Source of the DNA: Pyricularia pennisetigena
Taxonomy: Eukaryota; Ascomycota; Sordariomycetes; Magnaporthales; Pyriculariaceae
Reading direction: 5' to 3'
Assembly: GCF_004337985.1 (NCBI RefSeq)
Contig: NC_043741.1
Coordinates: 5,729,445-5,793,444, forward strand
Length of the DNA: 64,000 nucleotides
The first letter of the stretch is position 1. Every line of letters begins with the position of its first letter. Shown in pieces: positions 10,315 to 22,318 of this stretch. Position numbers and translations under genes: made by a program. Below the pieces are notes generated by a model. That model was not told the origin of the DNA. It did not search any database and saw only the letters and a program-made list of their open reading frames with translations.

Positions 10315-11881
10315 TCCGGGCAGCCCACGCGGCCGGGAGGCTGCCCAGACTCACTGGGAAGTAGCAGTGCAGCAATACTCCAAGGCCTTGATGGCACAAG
10401 TTGGCGTCCCCCTGAACAGCGGCGATCACAGGTCAAATAGGACACGGCTCATGACCAGTGTTCTGCTGGCATGTTTTGACTCGTTTATCGGCGATCACAA
10501 ACAGGCCATTGTACAGATCCGGACCGGCCTTGGTCTGCTGGAGATACTCCGTGCCGAACGGAGAAAGGCCATGCTGACGAGGCCCGAGGAGCCCGTCGAG
10601 GACGAGCTTTTGCAAATGTTCACGCGGCTGGCCATCCAGGCCAAGTCGTACGACATGGCCTTCCACTTTCCCGAACCATATGTCATTCATTTGGTTCAAG
10701 CACCGGCCAATCCCGCCTCGCCAGGCGAATCTGGCGGAACCCCCGTATCCATTCACCAGGACCCCATACCCGAGCGTTTCTCATCGCTCATAGAGGCCAG
10801 GGTCGCGTGGGACACACTATGTGAACAGTTACTCCGCGCCACCGAGTCGATGGCACAGTTGGCGAATGGCCCTCCCAACCTCCTGCCTCAGACCATGATG
10901 ATATACGGCAGGGCCTTTGCTGCCCGCATCCGCAGCTGGTCTAACGCATTCGATCACATCCTTGCATCCAGGACAGCTCCTGGTATCACCAGCCAGGAGA
11001 AGGACGGAATTGCTGTTCTCAAGATGTTCCAGATCATGGGCGAGATACTGTTTCAGATGACCTTTAGACATAACGAGATGGATTTCGACAATTACAAGCC
11101 GTACTTCAGGACCATCGTCGACCTGGCATCCGAGGTTGTCGGCGATGAGGAAAGACGCGCTGCTGAACGTCGATGTCCGAATCGCAGCTTCTGTACCCAC
11201 CAGCATGTCAACGGCAACTATGGCCAGTCGATCGACATGCTGGGCGGCCAAGAATATACGGCGCACCACATCAAGCCTAGCTTCAGCGCTGACCTTGGCA
11301 TCGTGCCGCCATTGTACGTCGTCGCAGCCAAGTCGCGCGACCACATCATCAGGCGGCAGGCCATCCAGTTGCTGCGGAGCAGTGCAAGGAGGGAGGGTAT
11401 GTGGGACAGTCAGCTTACAGCACAGATTGGCACGTGGATCATGGAGCTAGAGGAGTCGTTAGATGAGGAGGCGATTCATGAAGATGAAGTGGACATAAAT
11501 CGCTCGCCTCACCTGCCAACCCCACGCTCGAGCCCTAGTGAGGTCCCAATCGCGTCGTTCTCATCGCCGAAGCAACGACCGGCCGGTCAGGGACAGCGGC
11601 GGAGCTTCGACGGTGATGTACCATTGGGCCCCGGTGGGAACGCGAGGTGGGACGCGCGACTTGAGAGCAACAGCAGCGCTGGAAGCGGGTTGAATTCAGC
11701 CTCTTCGGATAGAGTTGCCGGCATGATAAACAAGCGCGTCGTCCCCGAAGACAAGCGTGTGCTTCTCAGGTCGGCAGAGTTTGATCTGCGCGAACACGTC
11801 GCTGTGCTGAGATGTGGAACCAGAGGGCTGCATCCCGGAGCACCTGATAGGAGGCTCAGAGAGACGAGGATTGTGTGGTAG
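10315..11881 (+). pseudogene. 5'-truncated copy of the Zn2Cys6 transcription factor gene
   Basis: Matches 16060-17626 at a constant offset of 5745 bases. The encoded protein is identical over about 520 residues and the DNA looks identical line by line. It lacks the promoter, exon 1, the zinc cluster and about the first 215 residues of the full gene. The open frame is intact to TAG (11879-11881), but the in-frame start offered is a GTG, not a real start. The left edge is a T17-N join and the right edge is the shared T24. Absence of any visible difference argues for an assembly duplicate or a very recent duplication, not an ageing pseudogene. Confidence 0.8.
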
Positions 11882-11910
11882 AAGGATTTTTTTTTTTTTT
11901 TTTTTTTTTT
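10315..11910 (+). repeat. Direct repeat copy 1 (1596 bases) of 16060-17655
   Basis: Direct repeat that includes the 3' part of the transcription factor gene and the T24 tract after its stop. After the T-run the two copies diverge at once: CTTTTTCTCT here, GTCCTTGGAC in copy 2. Confidence 0.9.
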
Positions 11911-12479
11911 CTTTTTCTCTCTTTACTTGCTCTCCTCTTTCCAAAGGTCATAATGTTCGCAAGTGCAGTCGTTCCGTGTCTGGGCTCGTATACCCTCCCC
12001 ACATCTCACCGCTGTGAGCAAGCGAGGTACTCTTGGCCTTGGGGGCTAGCTGGCGTTTATTTAAAAGACTGTGCGTACCCGGCATATATGCCTGGTCCTG
12101 CTTCACCCCTACAGCAGCCGAAACGCTGCGAGATGGCAGTTTGGTCGAGGCAAAAGTCTGCAGAGTTAATCAACATCTGGTTGCCGCCTAGTCCAATGGT
12201 TTGCCAACCCAGACCAGGAATATCTCGCAGGCAACCGGCGAATGCGACCCAGCTTTTTTGTCTGCCTTTCGGCGGCAGGGTCTGGGCCAGCGACATAACG
12301 CCACCGGCAGAGAATCAGCCCGTCAAGGCTGTCCGAAAGAGGAAGCAACATTCATGATCGATCCCTAAATGTACGCTTTGTGCACGCCATCGGAGAGAAA
12401 AGGGTCCGCAGGGCTGTTGGGTGTTGGGGATGATTGTAAGGTTACGTCTTGTCGTTGGATGGTCTTAACCACCCTTATT

Positions 12480-12511
12480 TCTCTCTCTGTCTCTCTCTCT
12501 CTCTCTCTCTC
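12480..12511. repeat. (CT)n microsatellite
   Basis: Near-perfect CT repeat with one TGT interruption, followed by a wider pyrimidine-rich stretch. Confidence 0.9.
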
Positions 12512-14179
12512 CCCTACCTCTGTCTCTCTTCCACTCCGTCTTTGTCTTTCAAGTCCTGCCGAATGATAGGGCCCCAGCTAGCTCATGAAACGCCATTGGT
12601 TGATTCTGCATGCGGCCCCCAAGAAACCGGCGGGAATCATCGCAAGTTTCTGCGTTAGTAAAAAAGACAGGCAGACAACAAGTAATATGCACGCGAATGA
12701 CGACTGAAAGGGTAGAGGCTGATCGAGAGTTTCGTAGGGCTGAAATGGATGGATGGGGTAATGTTCGCATGAAGGGTCTTTTGTTTTTCTCCCTCTTTGT
12801 TCCCCCCTCCCCACAGTACCTGGTACGGCCACCCTTGGGGTCTAGGCAGCAGCAGCACGACCCAAAATTTCTCAGTCCTCCAGTCTTGTCTCCCGCTCCC
12901 ACAGATATCATTCCTCAATACCCAACAATTTCATCCCTTTGTCAAAATACAGGGGGAAAATAATAACAAAAACACAACAATCGTAATGAAAAATTGGTTC
13001 GAGTCATAAATCGACTGATCAAGGTAGCATCGCCAATGTATATTTTACTAATCACAGGATATACCGCTCCGTGCCGTTGCAAACCTGGTGGCAATGCAAT
13101 TTGTGTGTGTGTGTGTGATCCCCGCAGTGACTCCTCCCGGCTGCCGAGAGAAAGTATCTGGCCGAGTACGGGCTGGTGTATTCCGTCACCAAGTTTCAAA
13201 GTAGCCAACAAGATGTTTCCTAGATAGGGAGGTATAAAAGCAATTTTATTATTTCTCTTGTCGGATATTTCATTGCCTCGACACGGTTACGCTCGTCGAC
13301 GAACAAAGGCTTGACGCCGCGACCTAGTTTAGTCGGTGAACCGGGACGGGAGGTTCAGTGATCCGCAAACCTCTTTGCCTCTACCGGTATTTGATACTCT
13401 GTAATGCATGACTCTCCTTCTCTTTTACAACCAAAACACCCCCCGCTCGCTCTGCTATAAACGAATGCGAATTTATGCCCGTTGCCAAGACTGGTTAATG
13501 AGACTAAATTTCGCGGCCTAGACTACATCTGCGAGNNAAAAAAAACCCCACAGCCCCCGGCCGCCAAGCAAACACCGGGGTTTGTCCTACAGTTTTTATT
13601 ATCACTAGACTGGTGCTACAAATAGGTGTTCTGTCGAGTCGCGAACGGTACCAGGTACTACAAGATGACAAGCAAACTTTTTGACAGTCCGCAGTCTCCG
13701 TTGCGAATATATCGTCACCAGAAACATAGGAATGTAAAATGTGACAATTGCTGGCAGTATTAGGTACATCACCCTTACCTGTTGATAGACAGACGCAGTG
13801 AACCGAACCAGCTCGGCGGTGGCACAGCCTTCCCACATCGGCGTGCAGCGCCTGACAGGGGGTTCGCAGCGTACAGTACCGCCGTGCTTTGCCGACGTAA
13901 CGGGCTTTTTCTTCTCCCCTCTTTCCAATCCATGCTCCCTTGGGTCGATGCCTTTGGAATGGCTTTAACACCTCTTATTGGTTTTTCGCTCATGGATGCT
14001 TTGATCCTCCAGACGCCCCGTTCATTTCGCTCCTCCCCTCCAAACCGAGCTGCCTGCCTACCTACCTACCTTGCCCATCTAGGCATCTCGGGATTCTATA
14101 TAGTTGCGGAGGCGACTGGAACCAAGTAGTACAAAGCAAAAGTGGCAGTTTGACTCAAGAATCCGAAAGAGGGGACGAC

Positions 14180-14206
14180 GAAGAAGAAGAAGAAGAAGAA
14201 GAAAAA
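14180..14206. repeat. (GAA)n microsatellite
   Basis: About nine GAA units followed by an A-run. Confidence 0.85.
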
Positions 14207-15048
14207 ATAAACCATGCGCGACAGCGCAAGCACTACCCGGAAAGGGAAACATGACCGCAAATTGGGTTACTTGCGATCTGTCCTGCGCACCAATGGCACC
14301 CTGTATCTCTATCCCATCCTCCTCTATCGGATCGGGACTGGGGGCTACTGCGGGCTGTGCTAGCAGTGCAGTAATAAAAAAAAAAAAAGAATAAAATAAA
14401 CAAAGCCTGGTGCAAGGCAAGAAAAAGGTACCGCCGCAAGTGCAGGATACTTTATCCACCACATCTGCCGCTGGCTGTCCCCTATCGCCAATGACAGACG
14501 GGGTCGCTTTTCTGGGCAAACCCACACCTAGCTTACCGGGCTAACTTCCTTACCCGCCTTTAAAACTTGACGCGATCGCCTATTTTTGACGTGATGTGCC
14601 CCCCAATGCTTCGAGGCGGCTTTCCTACTACTGGACTGTTCTAGCTCATCCCCTTTTCGCTTCATCATATCCTTGTGTACCTGAAGCCTCTGCCGCCAGA
14701 GGAAACTGCAAAATAAATACGTTACGGCTATTGATCCCAGCTGATTGGAAGTGGCCTGATTGTTAAACATCGTCCACAAAGGCGGGCCACTGTTCCATCT
14801 CGAACCTCTCCGCTCATATGTGGCGACAAATCTTTGTTTCTGGACCGCAAGAGCTTGAACGGGACAGGCATTCTTTACTTTCTAACCTGGCTGTTTTTGC
14901 CAAAACTCAACTTTGCATATCGAACCCAAGAAAATATTAACAGCCGAGTCGTATCTGCTGTCTGAGCTGGATTCAACCTCCCCATCCATGCTAGGCCCGG
15001 TGCGTCGTAGCGGAGACGCGGCGAACCGAAGCTTAGCAACAGCTCACA

Positions 15049-17626
15049 ATGGCGCCCTCGGTGCCGACACAACAGGGCGATGATGACCGCGTTCCGGCAA
15101 GGCGGATGCGGCAGAGCAAACCGAAAACAAAGACGGGGTGTAAAAATTGCAAGTATGTCAATGCATTTACTTACTCCATTCTATTCCGGACCATCGGCTT
15201 TTTCTTCGTCGCATGTGCCTTTGCGCGGTCCGATCCGATCCCTTGGTTGCTAGCTACCTTTTATCCCAACTTCATCCAAGTTCATCTCTTCTCCACTACT
15301 ATGGATGGAAATGGAAACCCAACACCCAACATATACCTGCCTATCTTCGTTTACTACTTACCATCACCACACCTCCATACCCCGAATTTTGATCTTTTTT
15401 TTTTTTTTTCTCTCTCTTAACTCTCTCTTTCACCTACCTTATCATTAATGGGCTGGCTGTTTGTCTGCATTGGGTTCGTTTGTTACATACTGACTCAACG
15501 ATAATGACAACCCATACAGACTACGGAGAATCAAATGCGACGAAAAGCGGCCCGCTTGCACGCAATGCACTCGGTCCAAGAAGATATGCACTGGCTATCC
15601 ACCACCGGCACATAGCGCCAGACCTTTTGAAGAGGTCCTCATCGCGCCCAAACCAAACATTGCCTGCGCCGGCCCGATCGCTAGCAGGAACGCTAACCCC
15701 CCAATCATCCGCGACTCTGTCAAGCTGCCCCCGCGCCGTCGGCAGCCGCAGCAGCGCCCCACGCCTCCACTGAGTCCCCTTTTCAGCTCGGCCGGTCCCT
15801 TTGTGGCGCTATACCAAACCCCTGCCCCTGGCCTCACTTTTGATCTGCAGGAAGGCCAGTACTTCCAGTTGTTCCGCTCCAACACTGCCGGCGAGCTGTC
15901 GGGCTATTTCGACAATATATTCTGGACCCAGACCGTACTCCGGGAGTGCCACGAGTCTCCCGCCGTCAAGCATGCCGTAGTGGCCCTGGGGGCCCTGTAC
16001 AAGACGTTAGAGAAGTCCACAGAGTCGCCACCTGGCTCTCCATCTTCTGGTGGACAGGCTCCGGGCAGCCCACGCGGCCGGGAGGCTGCCCAGACTCACT
16101 GGGAAGTAGCAGTGCAGCAATACTCCAAGGCCTTGATGGCACAAGTTGGCGTCCCCCTGAACAGCGGCGATCACAGGTCAAATAGGACACGGCTCATGAC
16201 CAGTGTTCTGCTGGCATGTTTTGACTCGTTTATCGGCGATCACAAACAGGCCATTGTACAGATCCGGACCGGCCTTGGTCTGCTGGAGATACTCCGTGCC
16301 GAACGGAGAAAGGCCATGCTGACGAGGCCCGAGGAGCCCGTCGAGGACGAGCTTTTGCAAATGTTCACGCGGCTGGCCATCCAGGCCAAGTCGTACGACA
16401 TGGCCTTCCACTTTCCCGAACCATATGTCATTCATTTGGTTCAAGCACCGGCCAATCCCGCCTCGCCAGGCGAATCTGGCGGAACCCCCGTATCCATTCA
16501 CCAGGACCCCATACCCGAGCGTTTCTCATCGCTCATAGAGGCCAGGGTCGCGTGGGACACACTATGTGAACAGTTACTCCGCGCCACCGAGTCGATGGCA
16601 CAGTTGGCGAATGGCCCTCCCAACCTCCTGCCTCAGACCATGATGATATACGGCAGGGCCTTTGCTGCCCGCATCCGCAGCTGGTCTAACGCATTCGATC
16701 ACATCCTTGCATCCAGGACAGCTCCTGGTATCACCAGCCAGGAGAAGGACGGAATTGCTGTTCTCAAGATGTTCCAGATCATGGGCGAGATACTGTTTCA
16801 GATGACCTTTAGACATAACGAGATGGATTTCGACAATTACAAGCCGTACTTCAGGACCATCGTCGACCTGGCATCCGAGGTTGTCGGCGATGAGGAAAGA
16901 CGCGCTGCTGAACGTCGATGTCCGAATCGCAGCTTCTGTACCCACCAGCATGTCAACGGCAACTATGGCCAGTCGATCGACATGCTGGGCGGCCAAGAAT
17001 ATACGGCGCACCACATCAAGCCTAGCTTCAGCGCTGACCTTGGCATCGTGCCGCCATTGTACGTCGTCGCAGCCAAGTCGCGCGACCACATCATCAGGCG
17101 GCAGGCCATCCAGTTGCTGCGGAGCAGTGCAAGGAGGGAGGGTATGTGGGACAGTCAGCTTACAGCACAGATTGGCACGTGGATCATGGAGCTAGAGGAG
17201 TCGTTAGATGAGGAGGCGATTCATGAAGATGAAGTGGACATAAATCGCTCGCCTCACCTGCCAACCCCACGCTCGAGCCCTAGTGAGGTCCCAATCGCGT
17301 CGTTCTCATCGCCGAAGCAACGACCGGCCGGTCAGGGACAGCGGCGGAGCTTCGACGGTGATGTACCATTGGGCCCCGGTGGGAACGCGAGGTGGGACGC
17401 GCGACTTGAGAGCAACAGCAGCGCTGGAAGCGGGTTGAATTCAGCCTCTTCGGATAGAGTTGCCGGCATGATAAACAAGCGCGTCGTCCCCGAAGACAAG
17501 CGTGTGCTTCTCAGGTCGGCAGAGTTTGATCTGCGCGAACACGTCGCTGTGCTGAGATGTGGAACCAGAGGGCTGCATCCCGGAGCACCTGATAGGAGGC
17601 TCAGAGAGACGAGGATTGTGTGGTAG
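15049..17626 (+). CDS. Zn(II)2Cys6 transcription factor
   Basis: Fungal zinc-cluster regulator that binds DNA in the nucleus; target genes cannot be read from sequence. Exons are 15049-15152 and 15520-17626, and the product is 736 residues. The 367-base intron (GTATGT donor, ATACAG acceptor, pyrimidine-rich, several TAA stops) lies inside the zinc cluster. Splicing joins AA|A and gives C31-x2-C34-x6-C41-x6-C48-x2-C51-x6-C58 with basic residues between, the canonical pattern, ending in GYPPP. A Pro-rich linker follows (about 60-125), then a long helical regulatory domain (about 135-600) of the kind seen in fungal Zn2Cys6 activators, and a Ser-rich tail. The ATG sits 30 residues before the first Cys. 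The 3' part recurs at 10315-11910. Confidence 0.92.
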
Positions 17627-17655
17627 AAGGATTTTTTTTTTTTTTTTTTTTTTTT
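16060..17655 (+). repeat. Direct repeat copy 2 (1596 bases) of 10315-11910
   Basis: Copy inside the full-length transcription factor gene, including the T24 tract (17632-17655) six bases after the stop. Confidence 0.9.
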
Positions 17656-18312
17656 GTCCTTGGACTCTTGAAGAAGAAATTCGCAGCATATGGTCTGGGC
17701 ATATTCTTCACCGATTTTTGCAATCCAAGGCACGTCAGAAGAGATATACCCAGGCATTCTTTGATCTTCTTGGTTGGATTACTGGTTTGAATTCGAATGA
17801 GTACTTGATCGATTGAGACATGATGTACAAACACCAAAAAAAGGAAGAAGAAAGCGGGCCAAAATGGGGATACTCATAGCAAATGGAATGCGGGCTGCTG
17901 TTTGACATGTATCGTTTGATTCACTGTTGGAAGAAGTGCAAAGAATTATATGATAATTACATCAGGTAAGAATGGATGGAGCTCTCTCCACTAAAGCTCG
18001 AGAGCTATGGTGGTGCGGTTAGAGCCATTAGGGAGTCGTTCTATCTGAAATGTGGGGCCGGCAACGCGCCATTCCCTGTCGTTGCAGGAGCCTAAACTCG
18101 TGCAGACTTTCATCGCAGTAGTGCTTGAGCATTTTGACAGTAAAGACGGCAGCTAGCTCCCAACGTAATAACGTCCTCGGTCATAAGAAACTACCTGTTT
18201 ACCTCAATCAAACCGAAAAGCGCCCGTAGTTTACTTGCGAAAACCCTTCCAGCGCAAGAATATACACCAGGTACAACCTTGCGCGCGTTTCAAGTCGGCG
18301 CCGCAAGCAGCG
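17656..18312. other. Intergenic between transcription factor and SAD1
   Basis: AT-rich 3' flank of the transcription factor, then the SAD1 promoter. The SAD1 frame stays open upstream to about 18235, but no ATG lies there. No other gene seen. Confidence 0.5.
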
Positions 18313-20004
18313 ATGGCGACAGCCGCCAGGAAAAGGAATGCATCAGAGGCGCTAGAGGAATTGACCGGCGTCGACTCGCCAGCATCCAAAAAATCTCGGC
18401 TCGACAACGACGATGATACGGACCTTGAGGCAGGGTCTAGGGAACAAGTGCCGGAATCAAGGCAAGTATTGGAAAACGGCAATGGCAACGACAGCACAAA
18501 CGACAATGGCACCAAGGCCGAAGCAAACGAGTTCGACGACGACGACGACGATGAGAGCCCAGTAGCAACAGTAGCGCCATTGAGACAGTCCGCCCCTACT
18601 GCAGGCTACGACGATCTATACCTAGACACGGTTGACCGCAACGTGCTCGACTTTGACTTTGAGAAGCTCTGCTCGGTCAGCCTATCCAACATCAACGTCT
18701 ACGCCTGCCTGGTATGCGGCAAGTACTATCAGGGCCGAGGCCCCAAGTCACACGCCTACTTCCACGCACTCGACGAGAACCACCACGTTTTCATCAACAT
18801 GCAGACGCAAAAGGTCTACGTCCTGCCCGAGGGCTACGAGGTGCGCAGCTCGTCTCTGGACGACGTCAAGTACGTCTCGGACCCGCGCTACACCAGGGAC
18901 GAGGTGGCGCGGCTCGACAGGCCCGGCAAGGCGCCGACGGCGCGCACGCTCGCGGGCAAGGAGTACGCGCCGGGATTCGTGGGCATGAACAACATCAAGG
19001 AGAACGACTACCTCAACGTCGTGGTCCAGGCGCTGGCGCACGTGCCGCCGCTGCGCAACTTTTTCCTACTCGAGGACCTGTCGCAGAGCCAGAGCGAGCT
19101 GGTCCGGCGAACGGCGACGCTCTTCCGCAAGATCTGGAATCCGCGCGCGTTCAAGGCGCACGTATCGCCCCACGAGCTGCTACAGGAGGTCTCGCTGCGG
19201 TCCAACAAGCGCTTCACCCTGACGGCGCAGTCTGACCCCGTCGACTTTTTGTCCTGGTTCCTCAACAACCTCCACCTCGGCCTCGGCGGCTCCCGCACCA
19301 AGCCCGGGAGCAGCATAGTCCAGCGCGTGTTTCAGGGCAAGGTCAAGGTCGAGTCGCAGGCCATCACGGCCAAGGCCGACGCCGACGACCGGCTGCGCTT
19401 CGAGGACGCAGAGGTCAAGGTGGACATGTCGCGCTTCCTGCTGCTGACGCTCGACCTGCCGCCCGCGCCGCTGTTCCAGGACGACGACGAGGAGCGCAGC
19501 ATCATCCCGCAGGTAGCCCTCACCACCATCATGGCAAAGTACGACGGCGTCTCGGCCCAGGAGCACATGAACCACCGCCGCCGGTACCGCCTCATGCACC
19601 CACTGCCGCCCTACCTGATCCTGCACGTCAAGCGCTTCAGCCAGAACAAGTTTGTGTCGGAGCGCAACCCGACCATCGTCACCTTTGATCCGGAGACGCT
19701 CGACGTCTCCCCTTATGTGGAGCCCGACCCGAACCACCACCCGGCGACGGGCGAGCCCATAATCTACGAGCTTATCGCAAACGTCGTCCACGAGGCCGTC
19801 AAGGCAAAGGATGACGTTGCCGACTCGAGCGAGGAGCGCAAGACGTGGAAGGTCCAGCTGAGGGATCGCGCCAGGGACGAGTGGATCGTCTGCCAGGACC
19901 TCTTTGTCGACAAGATCCGCGGGGAGCTGCTGTATCTCGGCGAGACGTACCTTCAGGTTTGGGAAAGGAAGAGGGATCCAAAGAGGAAAGGAAAGGCAGT
20001 GTAG
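18313..20004 (+). CDS. SAD1: U4/U6.U5 tri-snRNP-associated protein Sad1/USP39
   Basis: Spliceosomal factor needed for tri-snRNP stability and splicing in the nucleus. Single exon, 563 residues. Order: acidic, low-complexity N-terminus with an Asp run (about 75-90); ZnF-UBP domain (about 130-185) with CLVCGKYYQGRGPKSHAY; then an inactive ubiquitin-specific-protease domain (about 215-560). The position of the protease Cys is Asp in NNIKENDYLN (about 225-235), as in yeast Sad1 and human USP39, so it should not cleave ubiquitin. The first ATG of the frame is at 18313. Usual length for the family. Confidence 0.95.
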   Translation: MATAARKRNASEALEELTGVDSPASKKSRLDNDDDTDLEAGSREQVPESRQVLENGNGNDSTNDNGTKAEANEFDDDDDDESPVATVAPLRQSAPTAGYDDLYLDTVDRNVLDFDFEKLCSVSLSNINVYACLVCGKYYQGRGPKSHAYFHALDENHHVFINMQTQKVYVLPEGYEVRSSSLDDVKYVSDPRYTRDEVARLDRPGKAPTARTLAGKEYAPGFVGMNNIKENDYLNVVVQALAHVPPLRNFFLLEDLSQSQSELVRRTATLFRKIWNPRAFKAHVSPHELLQEVSLRSNKRFTLTAQSDPVDFLSWFLNNLHLGLGGSRTKPGSSIVQRVFQGKVKVESQAITAKADADDRLRFEDAEVKVDMSRFLLLTLDLPPAPLFQDDDEERSIIPQVALTTIMAKYDGVSAQEHMNHRRRYRLMHPLPPYLILHVKRFSQNKFVSERNPTIVTFDPETLDVSPYVEPDPNHHPATGEPIIYELIANVVHEAVKAKDDVADSSEERKTWKVQLRDRARDEWIVCQDLFVDKIRGELLYLGETYLQVWERKRDPKRKGKAV

Positions 20005-21005
20005 ACTGGATAGAACAAGTTTAAAAAAACTTATATAATCTTTGGAAATTTTTGAACAAGAACCAGCTTTGAGAGGCTGTTGATTACCATTGGTTAGTTG
20101 GCAAAGTCTTTGTCCTAAAGCGGCTGTTCATGTAGGCAGCTAGACAAAGACGCGTGCATCAATGCCTGCCTACGTCTTTGTTCTTTTTTTTCTATCATTC
20201 CCCCCTGATATCACCCCTATATGGCCTACCATGTGCAACATTGTCATTCGTCATAGCAGCCAGTGGTGGGATTGACTGCCCTCCATGTCATTCATTCGAT
20301 GGGCTCGACTCTACAGTACAAGTACAACAGAAGTGCTCTCCGAGCGTCACAAGTGACGTGGTCCCCCCCGTTGAGTAGAACCCTGGACTACCAGTAAGAA
20401 GTGAAGAAAACGAACCCAAGACAGAAGCCGCAAGAAAACATCAATGCTTTCGCCTCAATACGCTAACAAGGAACTCATAGCTCATAGCACAAGAAATGGG
20501 CAGGAATAGGAGAGGAAACAACATAGAAAATCCCGCTCTCCTCCCCCCCAAAAAAAAGGAAAAGAAAAATGGTATATGCATCCGAGATGATTGTGAATAT
20601 CCCCTATGCCAAGAGTTGATGCAAATCCACAATCCCACCATCACCTTGACCATCCGCCACCAGAAGACACAACCCATAATACATCGCCGTAGAATTTCCT
20701 CGCTCCAACTCAGCAGATTCCGCCGACGCCAAAAAAGAGGCAGTGCGATTCAAGAGAAAGCATATGATCTGGTAGTATACACAACAAAGATGTCAAACCC
20801 ACCTGAAGCGTGATGTGGTCAGAATGGTATGAATACACGGGAGTCCCTGGGTTATGGATGTAGGAAAATAGTATACTGCGGATCAATGACGTGGCGAATA
20901 TTTGTGGGTGCGAATGGCAGGATCATCGGGGGAAAAAAAAAAAAGTTAAAAGACTAAGCTTTATGCATGATGCCTCTTGGTCATCGAGCAAGGACAAGCT
21001 TGTAA
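20005..21005. other. Convergent 3' intergenic region
   Basis: Between the SAD1 stop (+) and the eIF4E2 stop (-). A-rich stretches near 20541-20568 and 20931-20944. No coding signal. Confidence 0.55.
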
Positions 21006-22318
21006 CTATTGAGTCGCGCCGCTGCCCTGTTGTTGGCTTTGCGACTGCTGCTGCTTTTGATCATCCCCTTGACCACTTCCATACTGCTGTTGCTGCTGCT
21101 GATTTTGTTTACGCTTCTCTGCGTTCCTCTCGCGGCGCACTTCATCCAGTGCAGTACGTTGTTGGAGGGACCCTTCGTGGCTCTTCCACTCAATCTTGGT
21201 GTCGGGAGGGAAGCCGAGGATCCGCTTCATGGTTTCGCTGTGGTATGATTTTGTTAGTACGGGTCTTGGCACGGCATTTGCAGAATTTGGGGGGAAAGAA
21301 CCTACCGGATCTTAACGACCTTACCGCCATCCCTGCGGACCCAGACGCTCAAAATATCCTCACCATTCCTGACGCTTAGCACCGCACCACAGACCTCCTC
21401 GCTGGCGTCGGTGAACTGGTCGCCCACTATAGCCAGCAGCAAGTCCTCCCAATACCGATCCGCCACTCCCTTCTTGAGCCGCACGATCCACTTTCCGCCC
21501 GCCCGGTTCTCGTTGTCTTCCCAGATCGGCCGAATATCCTTCTTAAAAAGGTGATAATCCGAGACCAACGGAAGGGTCGAAGGCCGTTTGAGGTGCGCAT
21601 AAACGGCGAAAAAATCCTCGACCGTGCTCACCTCCGCCATGGCGTGCAGCGTCTTTTCGTACTCGATGTAGCCGTTCGCCTTGCTTATGGGCGGCCGGAA
21701 CCAGAATACCCACGGCGTGCGCAGAGGGTGCCGTGAGGGTCCTCCCGTTGCCGAAGATGTGCCCTTGGCTGTCGCCGCCTTGACGCCCGTGCTGCCCCCA
21801 CCCAGCCCACCTTCCTTGGCGTTCTTCTCCAACCCAGGGGTCTTTTGACTGAGACCCATGGCGGCGTCGAACGGGTTTCCTGGTGATTTGGGCGTCTTGG
21901 CCGACCCAAATGAGGCGAACGCGCCAGAACCTAGGCCGAAGGCGCTGCTGGCGCCACCGACGCCCGGCGACATGAGGGTGCCTCCGGGCGTCATGGCCGA
22001 GTTGAAGGGAGTCTGGGCCTTGCCGCCGTGCGCTGAGCTGTCACCGCCCAGGCGCCTGGGGAAAGAGCCATTGCGGGTGGCTGCGTTTGCGGAATGGGAT
22101 GAAGTGTCACTGTTGCCACCGCTGGCTGTGGAGAGCGAAAGCTTGCTGGAGCTGTTCAAGGGGGGGTTGGTTGGTGACTGTGTCAGCAAAGGCAGCGCGT
22201 AAAGTGAAAGCCACGACTGGCGGCTCACGGAGATTGGATGCAACCACGAAGAGGAGCTCCGCAGTCGCACGATGCAGGGGGTTACATACTGTGTCCGGCG
22301 ACTCCATAGGTTATCCAT
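21006..22318 (-). CDS. eIF4E2: Class II eIF4E (4EHP/eIF4E2-like cap-binding protein)
   Basis: Binds the mRNA 5' cap; class II members compete with eIF4E and often repress translation. Exons on the minus strand are 22318-22286, 22177-21306 and 21237-21006 (introns 22178-22285 and 21238-21305). The product is 378 residues. It starts MDNLWSRRTQY, and exon 1 is only 33 bases. A Ser/Gly/Thr-rich, probably disordered region fills about 15-170. The eIF4E fold (about 175-335) has DYHLFKKDIRPIWEDNEN, with the Trp-Glu cap pair, and a Tyr where class I has its first cap-stacking Trp (GYIEYE), as in 4EHP. The end is RETMKRILGFPPDTKIEWKS followed by a Gln-rich tail. The long N-terminal extension and Q-rich tail are unusual compared with animal 4EHP. 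Confidence 0.9.

Larger units (their letters stand above)
11911..15048. other. Long intergenic region between the two copies; microsatellites, no supported gene
   Basis: Contains a (CT)n tract at 12480-12511, a (TG)n run near 13101-13116, two Ns at 13536-13537, a CCTGCCTACC-type repeat at 14051-14074, a (GAA)n run at 14180-14206, and A-rich stretches near 14380. Open frames here are short, low in complexity and match no family I recognise. The right-hand part is probably promoter and leader of the transcription factor. Confidence 0.5.

Noticed and set aside
10315..11910. Copy 1 as a processed retrocopy
   Set aside because: A retrocopy would end in A on the sense strand; here the sense strand ends in T24, and the same T24 exists at the parent gene.
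18235..18312. Upstream extension of SAD1
   Set aside because: The frame is open but begins with TTG; the first ATG is at 18313 and fits the family N-terminus.
19180..19791. 203-residue minus-strand frame over SAD1
   Set aside because: Antisense shadow in GC-rich coding DNA.
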